Source: an uncultured Anaerofilum sp.
GTDB lineage: Bacteria > Bacillota > Clostridia > Oscillospirales > Ruminococcaceae
Direction of reading: 5' to 3'
Assembly (NCBI GenBank): GCA_944385945.1
Contig: CALWZD010000002.1
Location: forward strand, 1 to 43,067
DNA length: 43,067 bases
The translations under genes and the position numbers were made by a program. A model generated the notes under the pieces. That model saw only the letters and a program-made list of their open reading frames with translations, searched no databases and was not told the origin of the DNA. Position 1 is the first letter of the stretch, and each line of letters opens with the position of its first letter. This document shows positions 33,617 to 43,020 of the stretch, piece by piece.

Positions 33617-35598
33617 TGCACCGCCTCCAAATCAATCGGCTGGAACTGTGGTGTATCTTGCTGCCATACGATTCGATAAAGAGCGATTTGGGTCAGCCCG
33701 CTGTTGCTCATTTCTCCGTCGGTATACGGCTGAAGCAGTTGTTTTGTGTAATCATCCGCACGGTCTACCAGCAGAACTGTGGCACCACTGTCTTTGATAT
33801 AAGCCAATAAATCTTTTTGCTCGGTCAGAACTCCGTAATTCTGGTTCCCTAAATTGCTTTCTTCCGTCAACGTCGCAGCCGTTGTGGGCCAATACGGATT
33901 TTCCTCGCTACCATCACCGCCTCCATACATTTTCAGCAGCTGGCTTTGCAACTCATAGCCGTAATAATACCACCTTGTTCCATCGTTGCCTTGAATGATC
34001 GGATATATTTTTTCGTCTTTTTCCAGTATACCGTTTACCACATCTGCACGTTGCTGTACTTGCAGCCGTTCTTGGTAAAAGCTGTACGATGCACTCATAA
34101 AATTGTTTACCGTCTGTCCACGCAAAGCAAATGCACCTGCAATCAACCCAAAGCAAACCACAGCACACACTTCACTTTGCCACTTTCTGCAGTTTGCCAT
34201 CGCCAACAGAACAAGTGCCCCCAGCATCCATCCGAAATAATACTCCATAAAATAGCGTGGGTAGTCTTTCAGTTCGCTGCCTTCCATTGCACGGAACACG
34301 TACAGATACAAAAACCAGTGGAATATCCAAAACGCAGCAAAACCGGCACTGCTGCACACAGCATACAGCACTACTCTGCGCTTATGTTGCGTATCGCCAC
34401 ACAAAAAGGCTGCCAACAGAATGAGAGCAATGATAACGGTCACTATAAGCCCGCTGCCCAACAAACAAACAGTGCGCCCAAAGTACGCCTGAAGCATCGT
34501 TTTGCCCATTGACGAAAATTGCTCCGTTCGCTCGATGCCAAGAAGTTCCTGCACTCCTCGCACCATCATCTCGGTCATGCCCAGTGCCTGACTGTCGCCG
34601 TCGTTGCCAAGATCGAACCGATTTTCGCCCGACACCATCCCAATGTACTTGGACCAGCCAAACCAACCTGCTACCACTACCGCAGCCGACACAGCAAACA
34701 CGGTTCCCGAAACAGCAAGCCGCTTTTGTATTTTCTGTTGGTTGCCGATGAACAACAAGTCCATTGCAATCACCCCTGCTGCAATCAGCCCCAACGCCAT
34801 TCCCATATCTTTTATCAAAGACAAAACAGCAAACAGAAGTACAAGCTGCACAAAATTGGCTGGATTCTTTTTGCCACGGAAGTAGACCGCTAAAATGGCA
34901 CCGAACAATGCACCGAGAATCAAGTCTGCCTGCAAATTCAACAGCACGGTCGACGCCACACCGCTTGCAGCACCTACTTCAAAGAAAAACGGCAAAAAGA
35001 CGGCTACACCAAGCAATAATACATTTTTAATGTTGTCTGTTTCTTCTTCACCGCAAATCGTGCAGACACAAGCCAATACAAAAACTGCATAGGCGAAATA
35101 TCCAACCCATTCAGAAAAAGAACCTGCCAGCAACTGAAACATATTGACCAATAACGGCAGTGCCGGCGGATATGCCGTCGTCACCATGTTGCTCTCAACA
35201 GTCGGATAAAGAGCCTTATTTTCAAACGTCACCTTTGCGGCACTTCCCCAAAAGGTGAATTCATCCCACTGGTAGAACATCGGCTGACGCACAGCAAACA
35301 CCGCCAGCAAAAACAAACTGCCCACAAAAAAGAGGCGCACTCCACTGCAACGGAACAGGGCAAGCGACTGTTTTTTTTGTACCGCCACCTGCCACACGAA
35401 GGCAACAATGCCTGCAACGACCCAGACGATTCCGCCGATCCGCAAAATCCCCGCTATGCCTGTGGCGGTCAGCCAAACGATTCCGGCCCCCAGTACGGTA
35501 AGCGGTGCCGTTTGGGTCGAAATGTCGGTATAACGCCGTAATACAAGCGAAAATCCGCACCCCCCCAGCAATAGCAGCAATGCAGACAGTATTGTCAT
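33613..35598 (-). CDS. Polytopic membrane protein, GT-C-like, WDE motif (copy 1)
   Basis: The 661-residue protein has about 12 helices. The first external loop reads VRQPMFYQWDEFTFWGSAAK (Asp112, Glu113), almost identical to the paralogue at 30953-32989. A C-terminal soluble domain (about 490-660) has GNDGTRWYYYGYEL, parallel to GDNGENWFRQSYNL in the paralogue. The likely start is the ATG at 35598 with AAGGAG 11 bases upstream; earlier in-frame codons overlap that site. It follows the DUF2142 gene by 36 bases and is coupled to the small partner gene. Probably a lipid-linked sugar transferase or glycan polymerase, unproven. Confidence 0.85.
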   Translation of the reverse strand: MTILSALLLLLGGCGFSLVLRRYTDISTQTAPLTVLGAGIVWLTATGIAGILRIGGIVWVVAGIVAFVWQVAVQKKQSLALFRCSGVRLFFVGSLFLLAVFAVRQPMFYQWDEFTFWGSAAKVTFENKALYPTVESNMVTTAYPPALPLLVNMFQLLAGSFSEWVGYFAYAVFVLACVCTICGEEETDNIKNVLLLGVAVFLPFFFEVGAASGVASTVLLNLQADLILGALFGAILAVYFRGKKNPANFVQLVLLFAVLSLIKDMGMALGLIAAGVIAMDLLFIGNQQKIQKRLAVSGTVFAVSAAVVVAGWFGWSKYIGMVSGENRFDLGNDGDSQALGMTEMMVRGVQELLGIERTEQFSSMGKTMLQAYFGRTVCLLGSGLIVTVIIALILLAAFLCGDTQHKRRVVLYAVCSSAGFAAFWIFHWFLYLYVFRAMEGSELKDYPRYFMEYYFGWMLGALVLLAMANCRKWQSEVCAVVCFGLIAGAFALRGQTVNNFMSASYSFYQERLQVQQRADVVNGILEKDEKIYPIIQGNDGTRWYYYGYELQSQLLKMYGGGDGSEENPYWPTTAATLTEESNLGNQNYGVLTEQKDLLAYIKDSGATVLLVDRADDYTKQLLQPYTDGEMSNSGLTQIALYRIVWQQDTPQFQPIDLEAVQ

Positions 35599-35634
35599 GT
35601 GAAGTTCATCTCCTTTCGCATCTGACAAACCGAT

Positions 35635-37302
35635 TTATACAGGCATATTGTAGACCGGACCGATAAAATAGTGTTGCGCTAACAAAATACCGCTAAGCAT
35701 CGCACCTGCACTGCAGGTCCACAAGCCCAGTTTTGTGGCTTTATCGGTTTGTGCCAGTTTGGGTTCCAGCACATGGCTGAGCAAGCCTGCCAAAAGAACC
35801 AACAGCATCAAAAACGGCGGAAGCATATATCTTGCCTGTACTCCCAGCACACGTACCATTCCTACCGGCGTATAAGTGATATACAATGCTGCCATGACCG
35901 CTGCGATGTAACACACCGCCAACACACCAAGCCCGATTGCCGAACGCAATGACAAACTGCTTTTTTCGTGTACTGCCAAAGCGGTCGCCAGAAACAACAT
36001 TACAACGGATACCAACTGCACCATGGGTATCTCCAGATCCAAAGCCCCAAAAATTCCCAGCTGCCCAAAATACAGCGTATTTTCGTATAGCGTCCCCAAA
36101 AATACAGCGATTGTTCGAGGAATATTTTGCAACATAAAGGCCAGTTGCTGTCCGCCGTTTACTACTTCCGTTCCCAGCATCCTTCCGATTTCGGGATAAT
36201 TCACCCGCATCGCCGTTCCGTACCATTCTACAAAAAGCGTGATGGAAATTGCCCCTGCAATCGCCGCCAGTGCTACCTGCCATTTTTTCGCTTTCACTTT
36301 CCACGCCTTTTGGGGCAGAACCAAAGGCAACAGCAGCCACAGCAAGCTGATCCAAGGCTTGACTGCATTCATCAGCACAAATGAAACAAAAAACACCTGT
36401 ACATCTTTTTTCCGAATCTCATCCGCACAATAATAGCTTGCAGTAAGATAATACAATCCCAACAGCAAGCTGTCGTAGCTAAGGGATGCTGCCAGATACA
36501 AACTTAACGGCAGTAGCATCACCGCTGCAAAAATCGTTTGGTAACGTTTGCAATTACGCAAAGCAAACCAGCACAGTACCGTATATACTGCAAGGTTTGC
36601 CAGCCTTCCCAAATACATACATCCCAATGCCTGCAACCCTATCAGTCGGGCTACGAACATTCCCACAGCCTGTGGTAAAAACGGAATGATTTGAAACATG
36701 ATCGGCTCATTCACGCTTTCAAGTGCCGTATTCTTGAGATCCTGATATGCCTTGAATTGGTTAGATAACGAAATCAGTTCATTTCCCTGCAATCGAAGCG
36801 GAAAATTGGCACTGCTGCCTGTCCCGGTCAGTTCACCGGTTTTTTCATCTACCTCTACCCAATAGGTCGTATGCGCATTGGTCCACGCTCCGGGAAACGC
36901 ACTCAAAAGTGCCGCAACATCATTGGGATATGTGCGGTCGTGATCGAAGTTCAACCAGCCTTTGCTGATAGAATAGCTGCGCAGATAATGTACCGACTCA
37001 TCCGGTGCCTGCAACGGTGGATTGGCAAAACAAAAAACAATACCGCACACTGCGATGGCAATGGCTGCTTTTGTTGGAAATGTTTTTACATAACGCACAG
37101 TAAGCAAAACGACCACATACACCGCCGTTGCTGCCAAACAGCACAGAGCGGTCAATTTCAATGCAGAGCCGGTATAGCCATAGAATACACGCCAATAATA
37201 CACCATTGCAACCATGCACAGCTGCAACGCAAGATAGCCCGCCGTTTGATAAACGGCAGGCTTTTTGCAAAAAACTTTTATTTTCTGCAAGGTCTTTTCC
37301 AT
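35635..37302 (-). CDS. DUF2142 polytopic membrane protein
   Basis: The 555-residue protein has about 12 membrane helices. The early loop NPPLQAPDESVHYLRSYSISKG carries the DUF2142 signature (PPDExxHxxR-like), which again places acidic residues in the first external loop as in GT-C enzymes. DUF2142 proteins usually occur in polysaccharide loci and are thought to handle lipid-linked sugars. I prefer the ATG at 37302, preceded by GAGG, to the GTG at 37314, which overlaps the end of legB. It directly follows legB and precedes the first WDE module. The substrate is unknown. Confidence 0.88.
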   Translation of the reverse strand: MEKTLQKIKVFCKKPAVYQTAGYLALQLCMVAMVYYWRVFYGYTGSALKLTALCCLAATAVYVVVLLTVRYVKTFPTKAAIAIAVCGIVFCFANPPLQAPDESVHYLRSYSISKGWLNFDHDRTYPNDVAALLSAFPGAWTNAHTTYWVEVDEKTGELTGTGSSANFPLRLQGNELISLSNQFKAYQDLKNTALESVNEPIMFQIIPFLPQAVGMFVARLIGLQALGCMYLGRLANLAVYTVLCWFALRNCKRYQTIFAAVMLLPLSLYLAASLSYDSLLLGLYYLTASYYCADEIRKKDVQVFFVSFVLMNAVKPWISLLWLLLPLVLPQKAWKVKAKKWQVALAAIAGAISITLFVEWYGTAMRVNYPEIGRMLGTEVVNGGQQLAFMLQNIPRTIAVFLGTLYENTLYFGQLGIFGALDLEIPMVQLVSVVMLFLATALAVHEKSSLSLRSAIGLGVLAVCYIAAVMAALYITYTPVGMVRVLGVQARYMLPPFLMLLVLLAGLLSHVLEPKLAQTDKATKLGLWTCSAGAMLSGILLAQHYFIGPVYNMPV

Positions 37303-37310
37303 GGCAGACC

Positions 37311-38294
37311 TCACAGATTGTAGATGTCGACTTTATAGCGATCCATGTTTTGACGAACCCATTCGATTGTTTCCGCCAACCCTTGTTCAAAGGTATACTG
37401 CGGTTTCCAACCGGTCAGCTCACGCAACTTTGCTGCGCTGCCCAGCAAACGGTTCACTTCGCTTTTTTCGGGACGCAAACGCTCGGCATCAGTGGTGATT
37501 TTTGCGTTCGGGTTGATCTGGCGGATGAGTTCTTCTGCCAGCTGTCCAATGCTGATCTCCTGTTCGGTCGCAATATTCAGCTCCTGTCCAATCGCCTGCT
37601 CGCAGCCTGCAATGGTAATGAATCCATTTGCAGTGTCCTTTACATAGTTGAAATCACGAGTAGGTGTCAGGCTGCCCAGGTGGATCTCCTCTTTGCCTGC
37701 CAACAACTGTGTGATGATGGTAGGGATAACTGCTCTTGCACTTTGGCGAGGACCATATGTGTTGAAGGGACGCACGATGGTGACAGGCAAATTAAAACTG
37801 CGCCAAAAGCTTTCTGCCAAACGGTCGGCACCGATTTTGGTAGCAGAATACGGGCTTTGCCCCTGATACGGATGCTTTTCGTCGATAGGAACATACTGCG
37901 CCGTGCCGTATACCTCGCTGGTGGATGTAACCAACAACCGCTTAGTGTTTACCTGACGGGCAGCATTCAGCACATTCAGCGTACCTTTGATATTGGTATC
38001 GACATAACTATCGGGGCTATGGTAACTGAAAGGAATCGCAATCAGTGCGGCTAAATGGTACACGATGTCCTGCCCTTCCATAGCAGTACGCACACCATTG
38101 GGATCTCGGATGTCACCCATAAACACTTCGATCTCGTTTTTAATCTCAGGTGCAAGTGTATCCAGCCAGCCCCACGTACCAAACGAGTTATAGTAACAAA
38201 AAGCCTTTACCTTTTCGCCACGCTTGACCAATTCTTCGGTGAGATGGCTTCCAATAAAACCATCTGCACCTGTTACCAGAACTGTATTTGCCAT
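37311..38294 (-). CDS. legB: NAD-dependent nucleotide-sugar 4,6-dehydratase (LegB-like)
   Basis: The 327-residue short-chain dehydrogenase/reductase family enzyme starts with VLVTGADGFIGSHLTEELVKRG (NAD binding). It then has VYHLAALIAIPFSYHSPDSYVDTNIKGTLN, SEVYGTA and the catalytic Tyr/Lys in SPYSATKIGADRLAE. The LAALIAIPFSYHSP stretch is characteristic of LegB-type GDP/UDP-GlcNAc 4,6-dehydratases. It should make the 4-keto-6-deoxy intermediate for LegC. A strong AAGGGAG site precedes the ATG. It is first in the long operon behind the promoter at 38360-38388. Confidence 0.9.
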   Translation of the reverse strand: MANTVLVTGADGFIGSHLTEELVKRGEKVKAFCYYNSFGTWGWLDTLAPEIKNEIEVFMGDIRDPNGVRTAMEGQDIVYHLAALIAIPFSYHSPDSYVDTNIKGTLNVLNAARQVNTKRLLVTSTSEVYGTAQYVPIDEKHPYQGQSPYSATKIGADRLAESFWRSFNLPVTIVRPFNTYGPRQSARAVIPTIITQLLAGKEEIHLGSLTPTRDFNYVKDTANGFITIAGCEQAIGQELNIATEQEISIGQLAEELIRQINPNAKITTDAERLRPEKSEVNRLLGSAAKLRELTGWKPQYTFEQGLAETIEWVRQNMDRYKVDIYNL

Positions 38295-38331
38295 AATTCA
38301 AACTCCCTTCGGGTGTATATATATTTATAAA

Positions 38332-38343
38332 TAGAATGTTCTA
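38332..38343. promoter_or_regulatory. Palindromic site TAGAATGTTCTA in legB leader
   Basis: A perfect 5-bp inverted repeat (TAGAA-TG-TTCTA) lies 16 bases downstream of the -10 box and about 40 bases before the legB start, within an AT-rich stretch. It could be an operator for a dimeric repressor, but no regulator is identified. Confidence 0.35.
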
Positions 38344-38359
38344 AAACATACACACTGAT

Positions 38360-38388
38360 AGTATAATATAATTATTGTCAAATTTCAA
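38360..38388 (-). promoter_or_regulatory. Sigma-A-type promoter for legB operon
   Basis: On the minus strand TTGAAA (38388-38383) and TATACT (38365-38360) are 17 bases apart. legB starts about 65 bases further on. A second TTGACA overlaps the spacer but lacks a matching -10. Confidence 0.7.
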
Positions 38389-38424
38389 CCAATACAGCCA
38401 TAACATCCAAAAGATTGCATGAAA

Positions 38425-38466
38425 AGCAACAAACAGTCCATCGAATTTGATGGACTGTTTGTTGCT
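38425..38466 (-). terminator. Rho-independent terminator of chemoreceptor operon
   Basis: A perfect 18-bp stem (38425-38442 with 38449-38466) with a GAATTT loop is followed by TTTTC on the minus strand. The chemoreceptor stop at 38543 lies 76 bases upstream of it. Confidence 0.88.
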
Positions 38467-38542
38467 AAAAAATACATTTTATTGCTGTATCTACACGTTG
38501 TGGTTGCTTTCGAAAGCCCCTGCTTTCACTCAAATGCAATCT

Positions 38543-40273
38543 TTATTGTGCGTCGCCAAACTCGGTATTTACATCCTCGCTGCGTTCGACAAGATGGAAT
38601 CTATCTGTCAGATTTTTCAGCATCATTGCCTGACCGGAAAGTTCCTCACTTGCAGCGGCACTTTGCTGTGCAGTAGCGGAATTGTTTTGTATTACATTGG
38701 CGATTTGGTCAACACCGCTGGATGTTTGCTGGATAGCAGCCATCTGATTCAAAGATGTTTCGGACACTTTCTTCGCCTGTTCCGACAATTTATCAATAAA
38801 GCCCGAAACACGTTCCAAAGACGCAGCTGTTTCGTCTGCGATCGTTTTTCCGTTATTTACACTTTGGAGAGAATGCAAAATCAGCGACGAAGTATTTTTG
38901 GAGGCTTCCGCTGTGCTTGCAGCCAATCTCCGAACTTCATCTGCCACCACAGCAAAGCCTTTTCCTGCCGCACCTGCCCTTGCCGCTTCGACTGCTGCGT
39001 TCAGTGCCAAGATGTTTGTTTGGAATGCAATCGCTTCGATGTTTTTAATGATTTTTTCGATCTCGGTAGCACTCTTTTGAATTTCGTCCATAGCCGAAAG
39101 CATCTGCTGCATTTTGTCTGTGCTGTGAGAAACTTCCGTAACCGTATCGTTAACGCTGGTTTCTACCTGTTCGATAGAGTGTGCATTCTCTGTTACTTGT
39201 CCGGAAATTTCGGACAGCATCGACGCCAGCTGCTGTACGCTTGCAGCCTGTTCGGTAGAACCTTGGCTAAGTGCCTGTGCTCCATCCGATACCTGCTCTG
39301 CGCCTGTTGCGACCTGACCCGTTGCAAGACGAATCTGATAAACCACATCACTCATCACGTAGACGAGATTATACACCGAATCCCGCAGCAGAGCATACTC
39401 TCCCTGATATTGGTCGTCATCTCCGCTTTTTATGTCAAAATGACCTTCCGAAACTGCTTGTAACGCCTTTTCCAAGTCTTTGGTAATAAATACGATACGT
39501 TTCATCGTGGCAGTAATATTTTTGCTCAACTGCCCAAACTCATCCTGCGAATCATATTCAACCACGGCATTGGCAAAATCACCGTTTTCCAAAGCATTTG
39601 CACCTGCAATCAACTTTTTGATCGGAACTGAGATATACCGCATCATACGTGCAGTGAAGAAGCCTACGGCAATAAAGGCACACAGCACAACAACAATTAC
39701 GATCGCCAGTGACATAGTTCTGCCCAATTTCATCAGTTGTTCCCGCTGCATTGCGACTTCGTCTATCTGCTCGTTCAAACCGATCACGATGTCGGCAGCC
39801 TCATCAAAAGAGGCCGCATATTGGTTCAGATACAAGTCGTATGCCTGTTTTGCAGCTTCTTCGTTTTCAAATTGGTGTGCCAATTCCATAATTTGTTCAT
39901 TATACGCATCTACGCTCTGTAACTTTTCACGGACGCTATTCACTGTTTCTGTATATTGGGGTATGGCAGCTGCAATAGCATCCAACGACGCATACAATGC
40001 CTCTCGGTCTGTACTCATGCTTTCGGAAATACGTTCGTAGTCTTCCTCAGTATCGGCAACGATTGCATTCAACAGATACCTGCGCACAGAAATCATATTT
40101 CTTCTTGCCAGACCGATCTGCTCAACTGCGGGTACGACCTGTTCCGCATAGCGGATGCCCTGCTTTGTCATCATATTCACCACTGAAACAGATGACAAAC
40201 CTAAAATCAACACAAAACAAAAAATTACTCCGTAAGAAATTAAAAGTTTCCATTTGATCGGCTTATTTTTCAT
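38543..40273 (-). CDS. Methyl-accepting chemotaxis protein (4HB sensor)
   Basis: The 576-residue receptor has a membrane segment (about 9-30) and an extracytoplasmic four-helix-bundle sensor (about 35-187). A second membrane segment (about 188-212) is followed by a HAMP domain (about 213-268) and a signalling domain with the CheA/CheW-contact tip [37 protein letters not shown]. It should signal to CheA/CheW, although neither is encoded in the window. It is encoded 73 bases downstream of another receptor gene and ends before a strong terminator. The four-helix sensor carries no conserved ligand motif that I can read. Confidence 0.93.
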   Translation of the reverse strand: MKNKPIKWKLLISYGVIFCFVLILGLSSVSVVNMMTKQGIRYAEQVVPAVEQIGLARRNMISVRRYLLNAIVADTEEDYERISESMSTDREALYASLDAIAAAIPQYTETVNSVREKLQSVDAYNEQIMELAHQFENEEAAKQAYDLYLNQYAASFDEAADIVIGLNEQIDEVAMQREQLMKLGRTMSLAIVIVVVLCAFIAVGFFTARMMRYISVPIKKLIAGANALENGDFANAVVEYDSQDEFGQLSKNITATMKRIVFITKDLEKALQAVSEGHFDIKSGDDDQYQGEYALLRDSVYNLVYVMSDVVYQIRLATGQVATGAEQVSDGAQALSQGSTEQAASVQQLASMLSEISGQVTENAHSIEQVETSVNDTVTEVSHSTDKMQQMLSAMDEIQKSATEIEKIIKNIEAIAFQTNILALNAAVEAARAGAAGKGFAVVADEVRRLAASTAEASKNTSSLILHSLQSVNNGKTIADETAASLERVSGFIDKLSEQAKKVSETSLNQMAAIQQTSSGVDQIANVIQNNSATAQQSAAASEELSGQAMMLKNLTDRFHLVERSEDVNTEFGDAQ

Positions 40274-40346
40274 ATTTTTTACCTTTCCCTAGCCATGCAT
40301 AAAATTGCTTGTGTAACTTTATACCACAATACTCCCTATATTGCAG

Positions 40347-40931
40347 TTAATACTTTCCCATTTCGCTTATGGTGTCGACTTCTGTTTGTACCGGTTCAGA
40401 GTACGAAAACACTTCCTCCACGTCTTCTCCCAGCTTAAATTGTGCAATTTGTTGACGCATCACATTTGCCTGCCCGGACAGCTGCTGGCTGGCTGCGGCA
40501 CTTTGCTCTGCTGTTGCGGAGTTGGTCTGTACCACTTCAGAAATCTGGCTTACCCCTTCAGAAATTTCCGAAAGCTTGTTTGCCTGTTCATGGTATACGC
40601 TTGCCACCGCTTCGACCGTTTCTACCACCTGTTTGGTTCTGTCGGCTACTACTCCCAAGGAATCCGCCGTCAGCTTGGTCAGCTTATCCCCGTATTCCAC
40701 TGCACGAGAAGAATTTTCAATCAGTTCGTTGGTCTTTTTCGCTGCTTCAGCACTTTTGCCAGCCAAGTTCCGTACCTCGGCCGCTACCACAGCAAAACCT
40801 TTCCCCGCAACGCCTGCCCGTGCTGCCTCTACGGCTGCATTCAGCGCAAGGATATTGGTTTGGAATGCGATGTCGTCAATGGTTTTAATGATGCCCTTGA
40901 TAGCAGCGGATTGAACGCTGATGTCTTCCAT
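40347..40931 (-). pseudogene. 3' part of interrupted chemoreceptor gene (signalling tip)
   Basis: This 194-residue frame begins 9 bases after the TGA that ends the frame at 40938-42440 and is in the same reading frame. It carries the tip of the signalling domain ([37 protein letters not shown]) and the returning coiled-coil arm, ending in EMGKY. No good ribosome binding site precedes the ATG at 40931, so it is probably not translated by itself. Except for the stop codon, it joins the upstream frame without gap or shift. It is best read as the end of one receptor gene spanning 40347-42440 (697 codons before the final stop). Confidence 0.8.
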
Positions 40932-40937
40932 CGCTTC

Positions 40938-42440
40938 TCACATCGTTTCCATTTGCGAATTGCTTTTTTCCACTTCTTTTTGGATCTGCTCCAAGAATTT
41001 TCCTGCTTCAACAGCTTTGCCGGCTTCTTCCATCGCCTGCTCGGACAGTTCCTGTACCGAAGAAGACAATTCTTGTACAGAAGACGCCTGTTCGGTGGCA
41101 CCTTGAGCCAAAGCGTGCGAACCATTTGCAATTTGCTCTGCTCCGGCATTGACCTGCTCGGCAGATTTCGAGATCGAGGTCAGTGTGTCGGTCAGTGTGT
41201 TGCGAATGTGGAGCAAGGAATCTTTTATCTTCGCAAATTCTCCCAAGTATTCTTGCTGTAAATTGAATACCAAGTCACCTGTTCCGATTTGGTTCAAAAC
41301 TGCCGATATTTCGTCAATATAAAGGATATACTCTTTCAGACGGTTTACAATCCGAGCAACGTTTGCGCCTACTTCAGCAACCTCATCTCGTCCCTTGGTA
41401 TCTACTGCCACATCCAGTTCGCCATCTGCCAATTTTTTCACTGCTTCATCCAGTCGTTTTAGCGGTTTGGTAATAGACAAAGCAATAAACACACAGATAA
41501 TTGCTAAAAGAACACCGCTGGCAATTATCCCTATCACCAAGGTATTCATCATGGAATACGTATAAGCGGTAAATTCCGATACTGGCATCACACCCAGCAC
41601 CACACAACCTACCGAATCAATACTTTGTGTGCTGCCATAGTATTCATTTCCGGATCTTGTGTAACGGGCTGCCTGCACATTTTCCCGATTGATAATCGCA
41701 TTTTTTATATTATCCGAATAGCCCACATCCTGCACATTGGCATTTATCAATGTATCGTCAGGAGAGTAAACAACTTGATTATTGCGATCGTACAATCCGA
41801 TATATCCGTTTTCCCCTACTACAACTTCTGAAAGTATTTGTGTGATATGTTGCATATTGACATCAATACCAACGGCACCCACGATTTCATTGTTAAAAAA
41901 CACCGGACTGGTTACTGTAACGACCGTTTCACCGTTCAAACTCAAATATGCTTCGGTGGTGATGGTAGTCTGCTGTTCCATCACAAGTTTGTACCACGAA
42001 CGGGTGTCGAAGTCGATTTGTTCTGGGGCATAAACCGTGCCATCGCTTTGCACAAGTTCGCCGGTTTTAAAATTGGCGATCCAAATATAATTAATGTCTT
42101 CTGCATTATCCTGTTGGACCAGTTTTATTGTTTCCAATAAGCTTCCGTACAGATTATGTGCAGTAATACCGCCTTCTGTTTCCTCTGTGGTGGTATCCCG
42201 CACGATCTGCGTGGCTGCCAAGCACTCAGAAATTCCATAATACTGTTTAAAAAAGGCTTCGACCTCATTGGCAGCCGATTCTGTTTCGGCATTCAATTCC
42301 TGACTCATTATTTGGTCTACAGTTTTAGAAGTCTGCATTCCCAAAAATACGCCCATAATGATAAGTACAACATTTAAAGGCAATAAAATGCATACCAGCA
42401 ATTTGGGAACGATACCAAATTTTAATTGTTTCTTTTCCAC
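40938..42440 (-). CDS. Chemoreceptor with dCache sensor, truncated by in-frame TGA
   Basis: The 500-residue frame starts with GTG at 42440 after AGGAAGAGG. It has a membrane segment (about 12-34) and an extracytoplasmic double-Cache domain (about 40-290) with FDTRSWYKLV, SPVFFNNEIVGAVGIDVNM and NGYIGLYDRNNQVVYSPD. A second membrane segment (about 297-322), a HAMP domain and the first arm of the signalling coiled coil follow. It ends at a TGA after SQMETM, just before the CheA/CheW-contact tip, which is encoded in the same frame from 40931. In the paralogue downstream the matching residue is Leu in [13 protein letters not shown] product ending here could not contact the kinase. Arg CGA to TGA or Leu TTA to TGA would explain it. 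Confidence 0.85.
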   Translation of the reverse strand: MEKKQLKFGIVPKLLVCILLPLNVVLIIMGVFLGMQTSKTVDQIMSQELNAETESAANEVEAFFKQYYGISECLAATQIVRDTTTEETEGGITAHNLYGSLLETIKLVQQDNAEDINYIWIANFKTGELVQSDGTVYAPEQIDFDTRSWYKLVMEQQTTITTEAYLSLNGETVVTVTSPVFFNNEIVGAVGIDVNMQHITQILSEVVVGENGYIGLYDRNNQVVYSPDDTLINANVQDVGYSDNIKNAIINRENVQAARYTRSGNEYYGSTQSIDSVGCVVLGVMPVSEFTAYTYSMMNTLVIGIIASGVLLAIICVFIALSITKPLKRLDEAVKKLADGELDVAVDTKGRDEVAEVGANVARIVNRLKEYILYIDEISAVLNQIGTGDLVFNLQQEYLGEFAKIKDSLLHIRNTLTDTLTSISKSAEQVNAGAEQIANGSHALAQGATEQASSVQELSSSVQELSEQAMEEAGKAVEAGKFLEQIQKEVEKSNSQMETM

Positions 42441-42640
42441 GATTTCCTCTTCCTTTGTGTTTCAATAAAAATTTTTCGGCTTTACTTCGGGCGTTAGTGA
42501 CAAATAATTTTTTCAAACACCTCCTGCAACAAAACCTGCAAAGTGAACCCCATCACGAAGTCATGCCCAATATGTCTCCCAGTAGCGTACACTTTATAAC
42601 TTTGATTGCACGATTCTACAAGCATCCTGTGCTTTTTTAT

Positions 42641-42668
42641 ATTATACATAAAATCTAAATTTTGACAA
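42641..42668 (-). promoter_or_regulatory. Sigma-A-type promoter for chemoreceptor operon
   Basis: On the minus strand TTGTCA (42668-42663) and a perfect TATAAT (42646-42641) are 16 bases apart. The predicted leader before the GTG at 42440 is about 195 bases. No flagellar sigma-D motif (TAAA plus GCCGATAT) was found at proper spacing. Confidence 0.65.
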
Positions 42669-42988
42669 TATTATAACAATGTATTTTTCTTTTCTAAACA
42701 ATCGCTACTAAGAAGTTGGAATTTCGTAAACACTGATTTTTTATATTTTGTTTGGTGAAAAAAATATTACAAAAAGCAGACAAAGTATACTCATTGCGCC
42801 GATTGTTTTCAAGTCCGGCTTTTTACAACCGTTGTATTTCTATGTGAAACACGCTCTTGGGGAAGTTGCTCATGCTTTGTGCAATATAAATTAGCTAAAA
42901 GCCAGCAGCAAAAAATTGCAAATAAAAAACCACTTAGACACAAGGCTTAATAGTGATAAGGTACTATTTAGCTTTGCGAGGGGCAGAG

Positions 42989-43020
42989 AACGGTGTGACC
43001 GCAATGGTCACGCCGTTTTT
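42989..43020 (+). terminator. Orphan Rho-independent terminator
   Basis: AACGGTGTGACC (42989-43000) and GGTCACGCCGTT (43006-43017) form a 12-bp stem with one G-U and a GCAAT loop, followed by a T run. It is oriented for plus-strand transcripts, but no plus-strand gene precedes it here. Confidence 0.75.

Noticed and set aside
40900-40940. Selenocysteine at the chemoreceptor TGA
   Set aside because: Only a weak 5-bp hairpin (CAGCG/CGCTG) lies downstream; there is no convincing SECIS, chemoreceptors are not selenoproteins, and the position is an ordinary coiled-coil residue.
42441-42640. Flagellar sigma-D promoter before the chemoreceptor
   Set aside because: GCCGAAAA-like text occurs near 42474-42481, but no TAAA lies at the required spacing; the sigma-A-type pair at 42641-42668 is better.
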